From positions 19,923,976 to 19,987,975 of the forward strand of contig NC_036456.1 in NCBI RefSeq assembly GCF_002775205.1: a stretch of DNA of 64,000 nucleotides, read 5' to 3'. The translations under genes were made by a program, and so were the position numbers. Numbering within the stretch: the stretch's first letter is position 1; the number at the start of each line of letters is the position of its first letter. This stretch comes from Xiphophorus maculatus. Its lineage: Eukaryota; Chordata; Actinopteri; Cyprinodontiformes; Poeciliidae. Under the pieces are notes generated by a model, which saw nothing but the letters and a program-made list of their open reading frames with translations, did no database searches and was not told the DNA's origin. Shown here piece after piece: positions 24,601 through 37,100 of the stretch.

Positions 24601-25949
24601 AAATCTAAAAGATGTTGTGGACATTCAATTAATGAGTCACCTCAAGGTTCTTTGATGGTTGTAAAATAGTTATGATGTTTGATTCTGGAGAGGAAAAGGT
24701 GGACAATATTTTCTAGGTTGCTTTTAGTCCAAAACTATATGTAAAATAACATCCTTGGGACTCATCCAAGTCACTAAAACCAACCTGGTTCAGTAACAAG
24801 TGCAAGTTGTAATAAAGAGAAAGAGCGACCATTAACAGGTGCGCTCTGTGAAACTAGTTGGCTGCAGGCTGCTCAAGAAGAAGGGTGGGACATCTGGATG
24901 GAGGCCGTCAGAAACCAGGCTAATCTTTCTCAACACCAGCTTAAACAGAGTTAACTTCAGTTCTGGACAGGGTAAATCCCAGCAGATTTAGGAAACTCAT
25001 TTCACCCATTAGACAGAGAGCTGGTAGCAGAGGAAGTAGAGAGTAAGTGAGTAGAGAGTGAAGGCGGGGGGGCGTGTTGCACAACGACAAGATTTATATT
25101 TATGAATAATTAAACATTGTTATTGTACGAGGTGTTCCCCCCTCCACTTCTGAGAGGCCAACACTCTCGCCCTCTGTAGTACTCAGCCTCCCTCCTCTAA
25201 AATTTTTCTGTGATATCCCACAACTGGCTACAGGATCATGAGTGTTGGTTTGCAGATGCAAATGAAGTCAAAACATTTGTCTCATTTTTCTTTCAGAGAC
25301 AAAGTTAAACTATCACCACAAGTGTGTTGATAAAGAATCAGCTCCCACAATGAAGGTAGAGGAACACTATAATATCCAAAATATATTGAAAATAATGGAG
25401 CCATCTATCGACCCATGTGTGATACTTAAATTATACACGTTTTGTTCTTTATCTTAAGGGAACCAGCACTGGAGATAAATCTGAGACTCTTAATGGTGAG
25501 ACAGGAGAGGAACCTTCATCAACATCTGCTGAGTCTGAGAGTAGAGAGGATGGTACAGATGATAAAGATCAGTAAAATTAAATTGAAAATGAAAGCAAGA
25601 TGTTCTCTCTCAGTTTATTCAGATGATATTATTGCTGTTCATATTTCTGTTTTTACTGAACAGCCCCACTGAGTCAACAACTTGCAAATTTTGATCTCTT
25701 AGAGGAGCTAATATAGAAAAATTATGTAGAGTTAGCCCCCATTAGCTATTTTGATTGTTAAAGTATTCTACACGTTAAACCGCTATTATTAGTGTTTATT
25801 TAGCATGACAGTAACAAATGAGATTATGATATACCCCATAATCCTGTGGTGACAACTACAGTTTTAAAAAGACCCTGTTTGTCTCTTTCCTCCAGTAGAG
25901 ACCCGAACAGTACTGTGGCTCAGCTGCTTTGGACGTTATACACACCATA

Positions 25950-26300
25950 TTATTTAGTTTAATTCAGCTCATTTTTATAGCACCAATTCACCACAAATGT
26001 TGTGACAACAAACTTTACAGAAAATTTCATTTCAGTTCAATCACATGCATTTCAGTTGATTCTGTGTATCAAACAGTGCAATCAGCTAAAAATATTGTTA
26101 AACTTAAATTAAAAAGGTTTTTTTGTTTAGGAAACCCTCAGATTGCATAAAGTTAGTGACTAGTAGCATTTACTGCATCAGGATGAACATGTTGCGACAG
26201 CAGAACATACCAGGCAAGCAAATAGTGACAGTGGAGAGGAAAAAACAGGATGACGCTTCAGCAGAGCCTGACTGGGTACGAAGAGGTCATCTGCCACCAA
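25950..26300 (+). mobile_element. Interspersed repeat inserted at start of pseudogene main exon
   Basis: Resembles a very common fish repeat: 'tcagctcatttttatagcac' then CCAATTCACCACAAATG near 25965-26000, later GGAAACCCTCAGATTGCAT, GACAGTGGAGAGGAAAAAAC, and GCAGAGCCTGACTGGGTACG ending in CATCTGCCAC. The usual text is 'tttatatagcgccaattcacaacaa ... agaaacctccagcagaacc ... ccatctgccacgacc'. It replaces the first roughly 60 codons of the main exon of copy C. Class not certain. Confidence 0.65.
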
Positions 26301-26580
26301 CTGTGCCACCAATGTAAAATGTACATCTGAAAGCAAATCTGTTTGTCAAGATGCAAGTGATACATTGAGACTAGATCTGTCAGACCTTCTCAGCACAACA
26401 AACGCAAGTGAAATACTCAATCCTCTTGATTTAATTACTGCTCTCTTCCTGTGTTCTGATGGGTTTGTTCATCAAGAATTGGCTCTAAAAATGTCCATGT
26501 GTCAGTTCTCTGTTCCTCTGCTGCTTCCTAACTGTGATGCACAGCAGTGCACCCTCATGCTGTGGGCCATGAGAGACATT

Positions 26581-26895
26581 GTCATGTTCCGTGATTTTCT
26601 GTGTGTTTATTTTGAGTTTCCTGTGTCTCTGAGTCTCCGTGTTGTCCTGTCTTCCCCTTGATTGCTCCCAGGTGTTTCTCGTTCCCTGATTGCCTCCTGT
26701 GTATTTAGTCTCACCTGTGTGTCTGTTCTTTGTCGGGTCCTCGTCTAATGTGCGCTCAGTCCTTCGTGTTGTCCTGTCGTCATACCAGTTGCTACCGACG
26801 TTGAGCCCTGGCTTCCGCTCATTCGTGCTGCCTGTGTTTTTGGACTGTTTTGGTTTTTAATTAAATCATCATTATTCATCTAACCTGGTTCCAAA
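26581..26895 (+). mobile_element. Interspersed repeat (family R1) inside pseudogene C exon
   Basis: A 315-base insert exactly between two collinear pieces of GVIN coding sequence. Landmarks: TTTCTGTGTGTTTATT, TGATTGCTCCCAGGTGTTTC, CCTCCTGTGTATTTAGTC, and a 3' tail TTTTTAATTAAATCATCATT. The same family appears at 27229-27560 (minus), 48390-48680 (plus), and as truncated copies at 32516-32630 and 57797-57895. Probably a SINE or other non-autonomous retroelement; no terminal repeats seen. Confidence 0.7.
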
Positions 26896-27228
26896 CTCAC
26901 AAAGCTCAAATCTTCTTAGTAGGAAACCAACAGAACAAGAGCCTAACTCCAGATGTTCTGAAGAAAGTAGCAACCAGGCTGAACTTGACAAAAAACAATA
27001 TAATTATAAAAACTGACAAAACAAATGATGCAGATTTTGTCAAATGTTTGAAGGAAATTGTGAGCAGTGTACTTACCAACCCACAGTTAAAGATGTCAGT
27101 AGAGCAGATGGCTGATGTTGCTCATAATCTGGGAATTTCACTTGAAGATTCTCCAGAGTGCTAAGCTGGTCTGCATTTTGTATAGAATATAAAATAAGTG
27201 CCAATTTATACTGAAGGTGTCATGATTT

Positions 27229-27560
27229 GCAGTGAAGAGGATGGTGAGGATGATGCTGAGGACCCAGGTTGGAATGACAGAATGATGTTTTAATGAAGAA
27301 AATACAAAACCCAAAGTCCAACAATCCAGGCAGCACAGAAATGAGCAGAAGGCTAAAACTCATCTAATGGTAGCAACTGGTAGAACTAAACTAAAAGACA
27401 GACAAGATGAGGACCCAACAAGTAACACAGGTGGGATTAAATACGCAGGGAGACAATCAGGAGAAACAAGGACAGCTGGAGGACAATCAAGGGTTGGACA
27501 GGACAACACAGAGACTCAATTAACTGAAAACGACACAAAAACCTAAATTAACACAGAGAA
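27229..27560 (-). mobile_element. Family R1 repeat, reverse copy
   Basis: Reverse-complement relative of the insert at 26581-26895: here GATGTTTTAATGAAG (the tail) lies at the left, and GGGATTAAATACGCAGGGAG, GACAATCAGGAG and AGACTCAATTAAC follow. It sits immediately 3' of the last recognisable coding piece of pseudogene C. Confidence 0.65.
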
Positions 27561-27951
27561 AAAACCAAAACCTTACAGAAGGACAAACTGAAGGCCTTTA
27601 TGGCTAAATCTGCTCCATCATCTGAGACTGAAGTGTTTATTTCACACATCTGAAATGATACAATCTGTCAAAACACTTTTATACTTAATAACAATTCTCT
27701 GTATTTGTCTGAAGTTTCAGTAACAATCAGTTTGTCCACCTTTGTGATTTCAGTATTTTATAAACATGTGAGGTGCTTTTCTGTTCTGCTGTATTTCTAT
27801 AGCTCAATATTTTTTATCATTAGTCATTGATATTCAGTATTTTGCCCTTTTCTGTGCTGCTGTATTACTGTAGTAAAGTTTGATTGATTCAGTTATAAAT
27901 TACTTTGATGATAAAGTGATAAGGAAGAGAGGTAACCACAAACAGAAACCA

Positions 27952-29660
27952 AAAGCTAAAGTTGATGTTAGTGAACTGATGCAGGTTTCCTGAAGAGTAG
28001 AAACCGATCTGTGAAATACTTGAAAGCAGAGTCACAAATTAGTAGAATAATCTCAATGAGGAAGTTAATTATCAAGGTTTCATTCTGAAGTCAAGACATC
28101 TGATAAGAAGGAAGATCATACCATTGATTGTGTTGGGGATTTACCCCAGACCCATGGAGGAAAAGGACTGAACTGCAAACAGAACAAGGAACTGGTAAAT
28201 ATCTCTGAATGCACAGCTTTACCTCAGTGGTATGATGAGAATCTAGGAAGGAGGAAATTCAACAAAACTGGGCGTCAAACTGATATCATAGATAAACTCA
28301 CTGTAGATCAGAATGTTTCCTCTTATGCAGTGAAGTAAGAAATGAGGAAACCCAAGAACATTTTGATCTTGATGGCTGAGTAAAAACTGCATCTCCAATA
28401 AATAATATTGGATCCAAAGTAAAGTTCAGCCTACTGTTTGTGAATCCAGTGTTCATACTGGCTCAAAAGTAAAACCAGCTGCTGGTCAATCCTCCAACGC
28501 CAAGTTGCACCACAGACTGATCAGGAACTGACTGATGCTCTAATCCAGGTCCAGGTAAAAATCCTTCAGGAGAACATCAGGCGTCTCATCAGGAACATGG
28601 CCAGATGTTGTCTGGAGGTCACACACACATGGAGGCCACACACACATGGAGGCCACACACACATGGAGGCCACACACACATGGAGGCCACACACACATGG
28701 AGGCCACACACACTACTGAGCCTCATTTAGACTGAGGAATATTGACTGAATCAATCTGTCATGTTGTTTTAAACTTTCATAGAGAGCATGAATCCAAATC
28801 CAGATTTCCAAAATGAAATAATGTTTATTTACATTGATCATTTTTGTGTTATTTTTTGTTTTCACTGTGATAATAATAAAGATTTTCAATTAGAACAATT
28901 AATTCATTGAGATCTATAATGTTATTTTAGTTTTCACTTTAATTTTGTGTGCAGTGTATAAAATTGTGTTTGCATAGTTCCAAACATTTTCTTTTATGTT
29001 CTCATCATTGTACAATTGAGGATTTGTGAATAAATGACAAACTCCAAACCTGACATGACTTAAAATCAATTGAACTCTGAGCTGAAGGTGTTACAGCAGC
29101 ATTATAAAAGTCTTAGAGAGTGGTGTGTCTTATTTTATTGATCACATGGCCAAAGATAATGAGTATGATGGATCAACATCTAGTTTGTCTAAAACTATAA
29201 AGTACAAAATATTTTTTTTAAAAATACAAGCTGTTATGCACTTTTAAGGATGTACTATGAAGTTAGAAGTGACACAGACAAACCTCATGATGTAAATGTG
29301 AAAAAGAACTTAAGTCCATCTTGAAGAAAATGGATTCATGCTGGTGGAAACATTTCATGGCACTCAGTCCAGTGGACCATAAATCCTGCTGGACTCTATG
29401 GCTGCACATCAAGGAGGAAAACACATCTCTCAGCAAGACAAAAAGACCTTTGACCTTTTCATGATCTCAACAATAGGGTTTGTCAGCAAAGACAAATAGT
29501 CAAAAATGGGAGTGATAGTGTTGTTAAGTAAATAATGTCAATGTGAATATGTTGAGTTTTATTAAGTCATAGAATAAAAGTCAGAAGGTGAAAACTGATT
29601 GGAGTCAGAGATGGAGGAGTTAAAGGAGCATTACAAAGCCTTAGAGAGAGGAGTTGTTGT
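27952..29660 (+). repeat. Segmental duplication, 5' flank of gene A
   Basis: Nearly identical to 50697-52403 upstream of gene B, with only scattered substitutions, over about 1.7 kb. Contains GVIN upstream unit copy 2 (to 28210), a 17-bp minisatellite and non-coding DNA. It continues into unit copy 3 (29660-30170) and the gene A promoter. Confidence 0.9.
28628..28713 (+). repeat. 17-bp minisatellite, 5 copies
   Basis: CATGGAGGCCACACACA repeated head to tail, with CATGG starts at 28628, 28645, 28662, 28679 and 28696. The matching array upstream of gene B (51373-51458) also has five copies, one with GGTC for GGCC, so copy number has not changed since duplication. Confidence 0.95.
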
Positions 29661-30251
29661 ACAGACGGCCAGAGATGATGAATATTATTACAATGATAAT
29701 AATAATTAGTCCATTAATAAAAGGATCTCAAAATGTGTCAGACTGTTGGGGATTAAAAACAACAAAATAATAGTTTTAATGCAGCTGGTTTGATTTCAAT
29801 AATCATGTACAAACAAAGCTCTTCTGTAAATTAATTAAGTTTACCTGTTTTAACTATGAATTACTGTGATGATAAAGTCAGGTAGAGTCAATTAAAGAAC
29901 AAAAACCAAAAGCTAATGCTGATGGTATTGAATTGATGCAGGTTTCTTGCTTTGCATAACAAACCTCAGGTGAAAGTATCGGTATGCCAAGTAGTGGAAA
30001 CCAGAGTTAGAAATGAAAAGAATAATTTCAATGAGGAAGCCTGCATTCTTGAGTTTGGAAACCTGTTAAGAAGGAAGAACATACCATTTATTGTGTTGGG
30101 GATTTACCCCAGACCCATGGAGGAAAAGAAATGAACTGAATACAGAACAAGGAACTGGTAAATAACTCTGAATGCACAGCTTCACCCCAGTGGTATGATG
30201 ATCATGTCCTTAACTGTAAACAGATTAGATCCAGTTGTGTCACTTAAATCC

Positions 30252-30356
30252 AAAAGTGAAAGTAGAATCAAGGATATAAAAGGAGTCGGCTGCTGTCCAG
30301 CTCTCAGACTGAACTGCTGCTCTACAGAATCGCTACACTACAGAACTTCTTTCAAG
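30252..30356 (+). promoter_or_regulatory. Gene A promoter and non-coding exon 1
   Basis: An IRF/ISRE-like AAAAGTGAAAGT (30252-30263) lies 11 bases before a canonical TATAAAAGG (30275-30283). Transcription would be expected to start near 30305-30315, giving a short non-coding exon that ends TTCAAG at 30356. The following bases are GCAAGT, the strong consensus of the rare GC-type donor. Interferon control is known for GVIN family genes; here it is inferred from the motif only. Confidence 0.65.
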
Positions 30357-31045
30357 GCAAGTGTTTTGATTATGTTAATAAAGCATCTCTTTATAAAGGT
30401 TAATTCACTTATATAACTGAATATAATTTTTTATTGAAATATACATATCTATATAAATGTTAGGGCTTACCCTAATTGTAGTTAGGGATGCTACGAACAG
30501 GTTTTTTCACTTTCACCTGAGGTAGATTGACAGCGCTAAAATCTTCCTCCTGGATTTGATTGGTGGTTTCTGACTGTGCATTTCTACAGTTGGACCACTG
30601 GAGGGAGCCAGAGGGCTTTGATGATTTCAGAGATTATCTGTCGCTTGTTTGACAGTTTTAAAAATATGAAATAAATACATTTTTATAAAAGTTACTGCAG
30701 CTTTAAATGTTTCTGCAGAAATAATACACCAAAATGTCTTAAAGGGTTTCAGAATATTTTAGAGACGTCAGAAGCCAGAAAGACATTAACATGTTTTAAA
30801 CCTTGCAGTGACCTCTATGACCTCTTAGCATTGAAGATGATCAGATTTTAAAGAAAGGTGGAGATGATCACACCTTAAATGTGAGGTTTGTTGGGTCTAG
30901 AAAGTCTTTTAGGCGTTAAGCGTTTCAATAAAGATTAATGGGTTTTCGACAGGCAGTCATAAAAAAAAAAAATAACATTCAACTGGCCATCAATAAATAG
31001 GGAAGTTATTTTTATTTTTTATTTTTCACACAGCCTGATCCATTC

Positions 31046-31124
31046 ATGTGGAGACAGTAGGGCACAAAATCTGCAGTTGACCTGCGTATCCACACAACGC
31101 CTGATGGCAAAATGGGTGTCTTGA
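31046..31124 (+). promoter_or_regulatory. Two upstream ORFs in gene A leader
   Basis: After the acceptor at 31033 the leader holds uORF1 (31046-31060, M-W-R-Q-stop) and uORF2 (31104-31124, six codons then TGA). uORF2 overlaps the main start codon at 31112 in another frame. The same two uORFs, at the same relative places, occur in gene B and in both exon copies of pseudogene C. Confidence 0.7.
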
Positions 31125-34100
31125 CGCTGATCTATATCTGTATGGTATACATCACAGAACTGCTGATGGGCCTACTCAACTCACATGGATGCCAGGATGG
31201 AACCCGTCAGAATTCAAAAGAAAGCCCAACAGGAAGATCAGGTAGGCCTGCTGCAACACCTGCACACACTTGTGAATACAGTAGACAAACGTCAAAGAAG
31301 AGTACAACATATTTAAAACCAACTGTAAACAAACATACATTAAAATGGAAGCAAATGAACTTTGATTTACAAATGCTGAGGAAACTGGATTAGTATTAAA
31401 TTAGTAATTTCTTAGTGTAAGATAATTTCTGCACTTTAGGCAAAAACTGGTGGAGGCTTACCCTAAAATATTTTGTGCTGTAAATGCAGCAAAAGATGCC
31501 TGATGAAAGTACTGACTTGGGAGGCTTAATGTCAGTAAAAAGGAGAATTTATCAGGTTTATATTTATGAATAATTAAACATTGTTATTGTACGAGGTGCT
31601 CTCCCCTCCACTTCTGAGATACTAACACTCTCCCTCTGCAGTAATCAGCCTTCCTCTCTTAAATCTTTGTGATATTCGACAACTGGTTATGAGACCATGA
31701 GTGTTGGTTTACACACAGAAATAAAAGCCAAAATATTTTGTCTTTTTCTTTCAGAGACAATCAGTCTTCTCCTTGTTTGAGATAAAAGGTTTAGAGAGAT
31801 GGCCGGGGTCTTGGTAGATTTGCATTGTTCTGATACTCCTTCCATTTCAATATGATCGCTTGCACAGTGATCCTTGAGATGTTTAAACATTAAAAATCCA
31901 CAATTCATCAGAAAGTAGCAAAAATATTCTCAAATTATCAGGTGTATATGTATAATTATATTTCTTTGTTAATAGATAAAATACTTATTAATAGGAAAAT
32001 AACAATTTTTACCATGTCGACTGACCATATAAAACTAATTAAAAATGTATTCTATGATAACTAGGGCTGCACAGGGGCGTAGTTGGTAGCACAGTGCCTT
32101 GCAGCAAGAAGGTCCTGGGTTCGATTCCCAGCTGGGGTCTTTCTGCATGTTTGTTTGCATGTTCTCCCTGTGCATGTGTGGGTTCTCTCCGGGTTCTCCG
32201 GCTTCCTCCCACAGCCCAAAAACATGACTGTCAGGTTAATTGGTCTCAATTGGTCTCTCTCTCTAAATTCTCCCTAGGTGTGTGTGTGTGCATGGTTGTT
32301 TGTCCTGTCTTTGTGTTGCCCTGCGACAGACTGGCGACCTGTCCAGGGTGTACCCTGCCTCTCGCCTGGAACGTAGCTGGAGATAGGCACCAGCAACCCT
32401 CCCGACCCCATTAGGGACAAAGGTTGAACATAAAATGGATGGATCTATAATAACTAAATAAATATAGTTATTCTATGTCTAAGTGACCAAAATATATCCG
32501 CAAGGTCACTGTGAGCATTTGGGTTTTTGTGTGTCTTTATTGGTTAATTTAGTCCCTGTGTTTTCATGTTTTGCCCCTGATTGATCCCAGCTGTTCCTGT
32601 TTTTCCAGGAAAGTAATATGTGCTCTCTGTTTATTCAGGTAATATTATTGCTTTTCACATTCCTGTTTTTACTGGTACAACCCCACTGAGTCAACACTTT
32701 GTAGAATCACATTGTGGGATGTTTCTTCAACCTTTTCATAGCTGAAACCTAACAAATCCACATAAAAAAAAATTGTTTGCTATTTTGTGTTGATCCATTC
32801 CACAAAATCCCAGTGAAACACTTTGAAATTTGTGGTTGTTCTGTGACAAAATTTAAAAAACAAAAGATAAATGGATATTACTGCTTTTGGACGGACCTAC
32901 TGTTGACATTAACATTTAAAAGATATAATTATTTTGGATTTAAATGACAGAAGAATGATAAATGACTTTATGTTGAACAGGGCCCGACTTGAAGACGCTT
33001 TTGGAGGATCTGGGATTGGATCAGTTCTACAAGGACAAGCTGTCACTCAGTAACATACTGGAGATCAATGAGAAGACCAACAATGATGAGCCTCCAAAGT
33101 GTAAATCTGATCTTCCATTGTATTTTCTTAAGAAACTAATGATGGTGAATGTAACAGCTAGAAAGATAAAATGCACATCAGCTTCTGAGTCTAACAGTGA
33201 TGATACATTAAGGGATCAGTGTGATTTTAATAATCTATTTGCCTGTCATAACATGAATGACTCTCTAAATCCTCTTGATTTAATCACTGCTCTCTTCCTG
33301 TGTTCTGATGGTTTTGTTCATCAAGAACTGGCTCTAAAAATGTCCATGTGTCAGTTCTCTGTTCCTCTGCTGCTTCCTAACTGTGATACACAGCAGTGCA
33401 CCCTCATGCTGTGGGCCATGAGAGACATTGTTAAGAAGTACAGACCTTCAAATCTTTCAGAATCAAAAGGCTTCATAGAAGAAAGAATAGTTCTTTCTAA
33501 ACTTCCAATGATCTCATTTGTGAGACTGGGTGAGTGCTCTCTGTCCAAATCAGAGATCCTCAATAAACTTCTGAGTAACTCTGAGCAATACCATGATACC
33601 TTTGTTCACCATGACATGGAGTCTGGAGACAGTGCAAAAAGAATATCCAATGGACTGACTGAAATGACCTGGTACCTTCCCTGTGGAAACAAAAACATGG
33701 ACATCTTCAGTGAACCAGTTGCTATAGCTAACCTTCGTGGAGACATTGCTTCATTTGAAACTCAATTCTCCTTTTTGTGTCAGACATCTGCTGCAGTTTT
33801 TGTTTTCTTTGACCAGCTGGACTCTGAGTGTGAACTGCTGATGAACAAAAACCATAAAGCTCAGATCTTCTTAGTGGGAAACCAACAGGACAAGAGCCTT
33901 ACTCCAGATGTTCTGAAGAAACTAGCAACCAGGCTGAACTTGAGTAAAAACAACATAATTATAAAATCAAAACAGACAAATAATGCAGATTTTGTCCAAT
34001 CTTTGAAGAAAACTGTGATTACTGTACTTGCCAACCCACAGTTGAAGATGTCAGTAGAGCAGATGGCTGAAGTTGCTCATAATCTGAGAATTTCAGTGGA

Positions 34101-37100
34101 TGAAGATTCTGCAGAGTGCCAGGATGGAAAGAAAAATGCAGATGCCATCACTGCACAGATAAAAGATACTTTTCAATTCAAAGAAAATCAGTTTCCCTTG
34201 CAAGGTCAAATATGGAAGGAACTGACGTCCCTGGAAAAGGAAGAATGTCGTCTTCAGAAAGTTGGTTCTGAAAATATAGAAAACTATAAGAGCAACCTTA
34301 ATAAGAAAAGAGAAGAGCAACGTAAAAAACAAAATTCCTATGCAATGTCAAGTGTAATGACATGCTTCATTAGTGCAATATCCAGCCCACATAGAGAAAG
34401 GTGTTATTTTCTGAAATGGATGAGAATGAACCTCGACAACCTGTCACGTATAAAGCTTTCTGGACTCAGGGAGCATTACAAGGAAAAATGCAAAGATTCT
34501 GAAAACAAACAGGAGATCAAAGAAATTAACCACCAACTTTCCAGCAGCTCACTGGGAGTTGAGCACTTCTTCCGTGAAATGGGTCAGATCTACGAAGCTT
34601 CTCTTTACCTTCCAGAAACAGATCCATCACGTCAACAGCTGCAACATCTGCCCAAACTCTGTGCTCAGTTGTTGCTGGATGGATTTCCTCTTGAGCTTGT
34701 AGATGGAGATGCTTCCAACATTCCTCTCAGATGGGTGAGTGATGTTCTCGCTCAGCTCAATGACTTGGTGTCTCCAAAGAACAAGATCCTGGTCGTCACA
34801 GTTCTTGGAGTTCAGAGCACAGGGAAGTCCACTCTCCTTAACACCATGTTTGGAGTTCAGTTTGCAGTCAGCAGTGGTCGATGCACTAGAGGTGCCTTCA
34901 TGCTGCTCATCAAAGTCAATGAAGACTTCAAGAAAGTTCTCAACTGTGACTTCATGATGATCATCGACACTGAAGGCTTAAAGTCACCAGAGCTAGCACA
35001 GCTGGACAACAGCCATGAACATGACAATGAGCTGGCAACACTTGTTGTTGGTCTGAGTGACATCACCATTATCAATATTGCAATGGAGAATTCAACAGAG
35101 ATGAAAGACATCCTGCAGATAGTGGTGCATGCTTTCCTCAGGATGAAGGAGGTCGGCAAAAAGCCTCAATGTCAGTTTGTTCACCAGAATGTTTCTGATG
35201 TTTCAGCTCATGAGAAGAACCTGAGAGACAGGAAGCTGCTGTTAGAACAGCTGAATGAGATGACCCAGGCTGCAGCTAAAATGGAGAAAAGAGAAGAGAA
35301 CAACAGCTTCACTGATGTGATGGAGTATAATCCAGACACTGGGAACTGCTACATTCCTGGACTCTGGAATGGAAACCCACCAATGGCTCCAGTCAATGCA
35401 GGATACAGTGAGGCTGTCTATGAACTCAAGAAAAACATCATCCAACAGCTGGGAAAGTGTGGGTCAACTTCTAATAACATCTTGGGGTTCAGAGAGTGGA
35501 TAACCAGCCTGTGGAACGCAGTAAAACATGAAAACTTCATCTTCAGCTTCAGAAACAGCCTGGTGGCTGATGCTTACATGAGGCTCTGCACAGAGTACAA
35601 CCAATGGGAGTGGGAGTTCAAAAAGGAAATGTACAAATGGGTTACCACAGCAGAGACAAAAATTTCCAGTTTTGGTTCATTTACTGCAACATCTGAAATA
35701 TCTGACATGAATGAATTCATCATTGTGTTGAAAAGTGAAGCAACGACAGAGCTGACCAAGTGGGAGACAAAGATCCTTGAAAACCTGAAGAAATACTTTG
35801 AGCAGTCAGAAGGTCATGTTTATCTGGTTGAAGGATACAGAGAGGATTTCTCCAACAGCATAAAGAGTCTTCGACGAGAAACTGAAAGATCAGTGTTCAA
35901 CCAGATCACAGCAGCAGCTGATATTAAAGAGGGATTGAAAGAACTTGACAAAATCAGGGCCACTTATACAGAAAAAATTGAAAAAGCAGTTTGTGATTTA
36001 ATTGATGAATATCGTGAGAAGAAACATCAAATGACTGACAAAGAGCTTGATGAAAGTTTTAATAAGATGTGGACTGAAACACTGAACAGCTTGTCTTTCT
36101 CTGAACAGCAAACTTCAAATATCTTCACCAAGGTGTCCCATCAGTTACAAACAAATCTTTCTCCTAAGGGAAGCCATGCATGTGAACTGCTGAGTAAAAA
36201 AAGTCTAAAAGACTGTGGACTGGAGCCTTTTACATATAAACCTAAAGGAGTGGGTGAAAACATCAAAACTGCTTTAATAGGACTTTTTACCTGGACGGAT
36301 CTAATAAAGGCAAGACAAAAAATTGGTGACAGGATTATTTCAGATTGTGATGACTATATTAGTGATAAAGTCATGAGAAAAACTAATTATCATGATACTT
36401 ACATCCAGGAGATTCTTCACATCACTGATGAAAAGCTTAACAAAGCTGATGTTAGCATAGACATGAAGTTTGAGGTGTCTCTGAAACAACACATCTGTGG
36501 ATCTGCAGCCAGAAAGTTTCAGAAAATGCATGAAGAATTTATACAAGAAAATGATCCTTACACATGTCTGCAGAAAAACAAGGAAAGGTTTTGCACAGAT
36601 TTCAAAGATGTCTTCCACAAACGAGATCAATGCCAGAAAAAAGCAGAAGAATTCACAAACCAAAGTCTGAAACCTGCTGTGGAAAACTTCATCTGTCGTT
36701 CTCTTGGTGTTGATATTGTTGATGAAATGATGACAAAAGAGGAATTCAGCACACAAATGTCCTTCCAGTATTCAATTTTACTGGATCTGATTTCAAAAAG
36801 TGACTTTGAAAGCTTTAAGGAGTACATTTGTTCATATGAATTTTATGTAAAATCATGGACATCTAAAAGAATTAAGGAGTATTTCTCCTCTGGGTTGATC
36901 ATTTGTGAGTTAGAGGACAAACATCTTATGTTCTGCATCAACCACATAAATGCTGCCATTAAAAAGGCAAAAACAGAAAACACTGACAGCCTGAAGACAT
37001 TTGTTGTCAAGATCTGCACAGAACTTGTTGACAAACTGGTAATTTCCCAGGATGCTCTTGATGCCTTCATGGTTCTGAACAATGTTGACCAGGAACAGTT

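Larger units (their letters stand above)
19765..27162 (+). pseudogene. GVIN/URGCP-like GTPase pseudogene (copy C)
   Basis: Small exons are still open: coding exon 1 twice (19765-19977 and 21095-21307, start codons 19845 and 21175), exon 2 25297-25355 and exon 3 25459-25567, with phases identical to gene B. Breaks: the donor after exon 3 is AT (25568) where gene B has GT; the start of the main exon has been replaced by an interspersed repeat; homology resumes at about 26300 (motif NPLDLITALFLCSDG), is interrupted at 26580 by a 315-base repeat in place of about 420 coding bases, resumes 26896-27162 (IFLVGNQQNKSLTPDVLKK-like) and stops. The GTPase domain and C-terminus are absent. It is clearly non-functional as a GTPase, although the exon 1 peptide, MEVLTLISIYIYLYTAVLLL, keeps a hydrophobic segment. 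Confidence 0.85.

Noticed and set aside
28628..28713. CRISPR-like array
   Set aside because: The 17-bp units are contiguous without unique spacers: a minisatellite in a vertebrate genome.
31755..31790. Exon-like piece after TTCTTTCAG in gene A (also 57054 in gene B)
   Set aside because: Matches the start of small exon 2 but runs into a TGA after eight codons in frame; including it would truncate the protein.
31687..31908. 73-codon minus-strand ORF, repeated at 56986-57207
   Set aside because: Lies across the duplicated intron and a transposon-like fragment; conservation reflects recent duplication, not coding function.
32064..32140. tRNA gene
   Set aside because: A- and B-box motifs are present, but there is no cloverleaf and the sequence continues into a SINE body with target duplications.
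32083..32414. Overlapping ORFs of 64 and 106 codons
   Set aside because: They lie in the SINE body and have the frames common to all copies of this SINE.
32989..32991. Start codon of the long GTPase frame in gene A (and 58271 in gene B)
   Set aside because: The codon is TTG, and a phase-compatible splice acceptor lies eight bases upstream; the exon is internal and the real starts are 31112 and 55428.
34857..35159. 100-codon minus-strand ORF, repeated at 60136-60438
   Set aside because: Antisense shadow of the conserved GTPase domain; identical in both copies only because the sense strand is.
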